Shown: positions 5,977 to 7,145 of the stretch, piece after piece
Layout: each line of letters starts with the position of its first letter
Position numbering within the stretch: the first letter of the stretch is position 1
Program-made: the position numbers and the translations under genes
The notes under the pieces: model-generated
Told to the model about the DNA's origin: nothing
What the model saw: only the letters and a program-made list of their open reading frames with translations
Database searches by the model: none
Assembly (NCBI GenBank): GCA_937982605.1
Contig: CALJLC010000350.1
Span: 1 to 7,145, forward strand
DNA length: 7,145 nt
From: an uncultured Gemmatimonadales bacterium
GTDB lineage: Bacteria; Gemmatimonadota; Gemmatimonadetes; Longimicrobiales; Gaopeijiaceae
Direction of reading: 5' to 3'

Positions 5977-6226
5977 CCCGACCGGCACGTCGGACGACCC
6001 GGCGCCGGACGATCTGGGCGATCCCATCGAGGAGCTGGCGCTGCTCGACGACGAGCCGGCGCCGGGCTTCCTCGGACGACTGCTCGGTCGTCTGCGGCGT
6101 CGCGAGCTGGGCGCTCAGCTCACGGCGTTCGGGTGGTCGGGCCTCGCGGAGGTGGTGATCGAATTCATTCGGATGGTCGCGTCTCTCTTCGAGACCCGGC
6201 CTCGTGACCAAGGAGGCTCGGACTGA
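5969..6226 (+). CDS. Small protein of unknown function, coupled to the sigma factor; possible sigma regulator
   Basis: This is an 85-residue protein that I do not assign to a named family. Its first 31 residues are strongly acidic (many Asp/Glu, with Pro). A basic helix FLGRLLGRLRRREL (34-47) follows, then an amphipathic, Trp-containing hydrophobic stretch LTAFGWSGLAEVVIEFIRMVASLF (51-74) and a short charged tail. There is no zinc-binding HxxxCxxC anti-sigma motif and no clear membrane span, although 51-74 could lie along a membrane. The start is TTG at 5969, with GGAGG at 5955-5959 (9-base spacing), overlapping the sigma-factor stop by 8 bases; its own stop overlaps the ATG of the channel gene by one base. 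Tight coupling between a sigma factor and a channel suggests a regulatory partner such as an atypical anti-sigma factor, but this is inference from position and charge pattern. Confidence 0.75.
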   Translation: MSDPTGTSDDPAPDDLGDPIEELALLDDEPAPGFLGRLLGRLRRRELGAQLTAFGWSGLAEVVIEFIRMVASLFETRPRDQGGSD

Positions 6227-7041
6227 TGTTCGACCAGGTACGTGATCAGTTCATGGCGACGTATCAGGGGGTCGTGGACTCGCTCATCGCGTGGACGCCC
6301 CGGGTGCTGCTCGCGGTGGTGCTCATCGTCGCCGCCCTCGTGGTGGCGAAGATGGTGGAGCGGATCCTGCGGACGATCATGACCCGCCTGCGCTTCGACA
6401 CCGTCATCGAGCGCGTCGGGATCGATCAGGCCCTCTCGCGCGTCGGGGTGCGCGAGTCGCTCAACCAGGTGGTGCCGCGGATCGTCTACTACCTGCTGCT
6501 CATCCTCTTCGCCAAGACGGCCGCCGACTCGATGGGCCTCGTGGCCATCTCCGACGCGATCGGCGCCTTCATGGCGTATCTGCCCAACATCGTAGCGGCG
6601 CTGCTGATCCTCGTGCTCGGCTCGACCGCGGCGCAGTTCGCGGGGCGCGCGGTCACGGAGGCCGCCACGAACACGGGTCTCGAATTCGCGGGGTCGCTGG
6701 GGTCCCTCGTCTCCGGGACGCTGATGTTCGTGCTCGGGATCATGGCGATCAGCCAGCTCCAGATCGACACCGAGATCGTCCGCGTCGTGACCTCCGCGGT
6801 GCTCGCCGCCATGGCGCTCGCCTTCGGCCTCGCGTTCGGGCTCGGAAGCCGCGACGTGACGCGCAACATCCTGGCCGGCTTCTACGCGCGGAAGACCTTC
6901 GAGGTGGGCAAGGAGATGGAGGTCCTCGGCGAGCGCGGCGAGCTCGTCACGATCACGCCCACGCAGACGCTCCTGCGTCAGGGTGACCGCCTGGTCACCG
7001 TGGCCAACTCGGTCTTCCTCGAGGAGGTCGTCAAGCAGTAG
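6226..7041 (+). CDS. MscS-type mechanosensitive ion channel (conserved TM-helix/CmpX-like), short C-terminus
   Basis: This is a 271-residue inner-membrane protein of the small-conductance mechanosensitive channel superfamily. About five membrane segments are visible: 24-44, 84-105, 115-136, 157-179 and 186-208. The first and third are followed by the amphipathic pattern of the conserved TM-helix repeat (for example GSTAAQFAGRAVTEAATNTGLEFAGSLG split over 132-159), as in CmpX-like proteins. The last segment, rich in Ala and Gly (ALAFGLAFGLGSRDVTRNIL, 196-215), matches the MscS pore helix and runs into the beta domain FEVGKEMEVLGERGELVTI (225-243). The protein stops at residue 271, at the end of the beta domain, without the alpha/beta vestibule of E. 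coli MscS. AAGGAGG at 6210-6216 is a perfect ribosome site, and the ATG overlaps the preceding stop. It probably protects against osmotic downshock together with MscL, or senses membrane state for the operon. Confidence 0.9.
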   Translation: MFDQVRDQFMATYQGVVDSLIAWTPRVLLAVVLIVAALVVAKMVERILRTIMTRLRFDTVIERVGIDQALSRVGVRESLNQVVPRIVYYLLLILFAKTAADSMGLVAISDAIGAFMAYLPNIVAALLILVLGSTAAQFAGRAVTEAATNTGLEFAGSLGSLVSGTLMFVLGIMAISQLQIDTEIVRVVTSAVLAAMALAFGLAFGLGSRDVTRNILAGFYARKTFEVGKEMEVLGERGELVTITPTQTLLRQGDRLVTVANSVFLEEVVKQ

Positions 7042-7063
7042 CGGCGAGCCGGCGGCGGCGTGC

Positions 7064-7145
7064 TCAGCGGTTGTAGCGCGCGTGGTAGTGCCGCCGGAGG
7101 TACTTCTGCTCCCCGAGGATGATGGCGAAGGGGATCGTGCGACGG
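7064..7145 (-). CDS. 3' end of a convergent gene, product not recognised
   Basis: The last 26 codons of a minus-strand reading frame end in TGA at 7066-7064 and stay open to the right edge. Almost every codon ends in G or C, as in the real genes of this window, and the gene would converge on the mscS-type gene with 22 bases between stops. The visible C-terminus is basic and aromatic (IILGEQKYLRRHYHARYNR is its tail), following a hydrophobic IPFAIIL, which would suit the cytoplasmic end of a membrane protein. The family cannot be named from so little. Confidence 0.55.
   Translation of the reverse strand, partial: RRTIPFAIILGEQKYLRRHYHARYNR

Overview
The window is GC-rich DNA (roughly two thirds G+C or more by eye, with third codon positions almost all G or C). 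It comes from a free-living bacterium with an outer membrane, because it encodes a DUF481-type outer-membrane beta-barrel and a lipobox lipoprotein. The gene mix and protein style would suit Gemmatimonadota or a similar GC-rich environmental lineage, but that placement is a guess from style and not from a marker gene. I saw no tRNA, rRNA, CRISPR array, insertion sequence or phage gene.

Left part (1-3271). A minus-strand pair encodes a class I flavoprotein disulfide reductase (MerA/RclA/dihydrolipoamide dehydrogenase type) followed 34 bases later by an ergothioneine synthase of the EgtB type, whose C-terminus runs off the left edge. Divergent from the reductase, across a 191-base intergenic region, is a small lipoprotein with a cupin domain (+). 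It ends at a strong GC-rich hairpin that separates it from a convergent minus-strand gene.

Centre (3296-5149). Three minus-strand genes follow one another in transcription order: mscL (large-conductance mechanosensitive channel), a DUF4332 helix-hairpin-helix protein, and a DUF481 outer-membrane protein. Gaps are 61 and 74 bases, and a stem-loop lies in the second gap.

Right part (5150-7145). A 230-base divergent regulatory region separates mscL from a plus-strand operon of three tightly coupled genes: an ECF sigma factor, an 85-residue protein of unknown function starting at TTG, and an MscS-type channel. The regulatory region holds a 21-bp tandem repeat with a 22-bp period. It is flanked by two outward-facing TGTGAC elements, one pointing at each gene set; the sigma-side copy has an ECF-like layout (TGTGACA-N16-CGTC). 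The last 82 bases carry the 3' end of a convergent minus-strand gene.

How it fits together (inference): the centre and right parts look like one osmotic or envelope-stress locus. An ECF sigma factor may control itself, an MscS-type channel and, through the divergent promoter, MscL and perhaps the outer-membrane protein. The left part looks like a thiol and redox-protection unit, namely ergothioneine synthesis with a disulfide reductase. The sigma/MscL/MscS arrangement with its shared promoter region is the most interesting item here.
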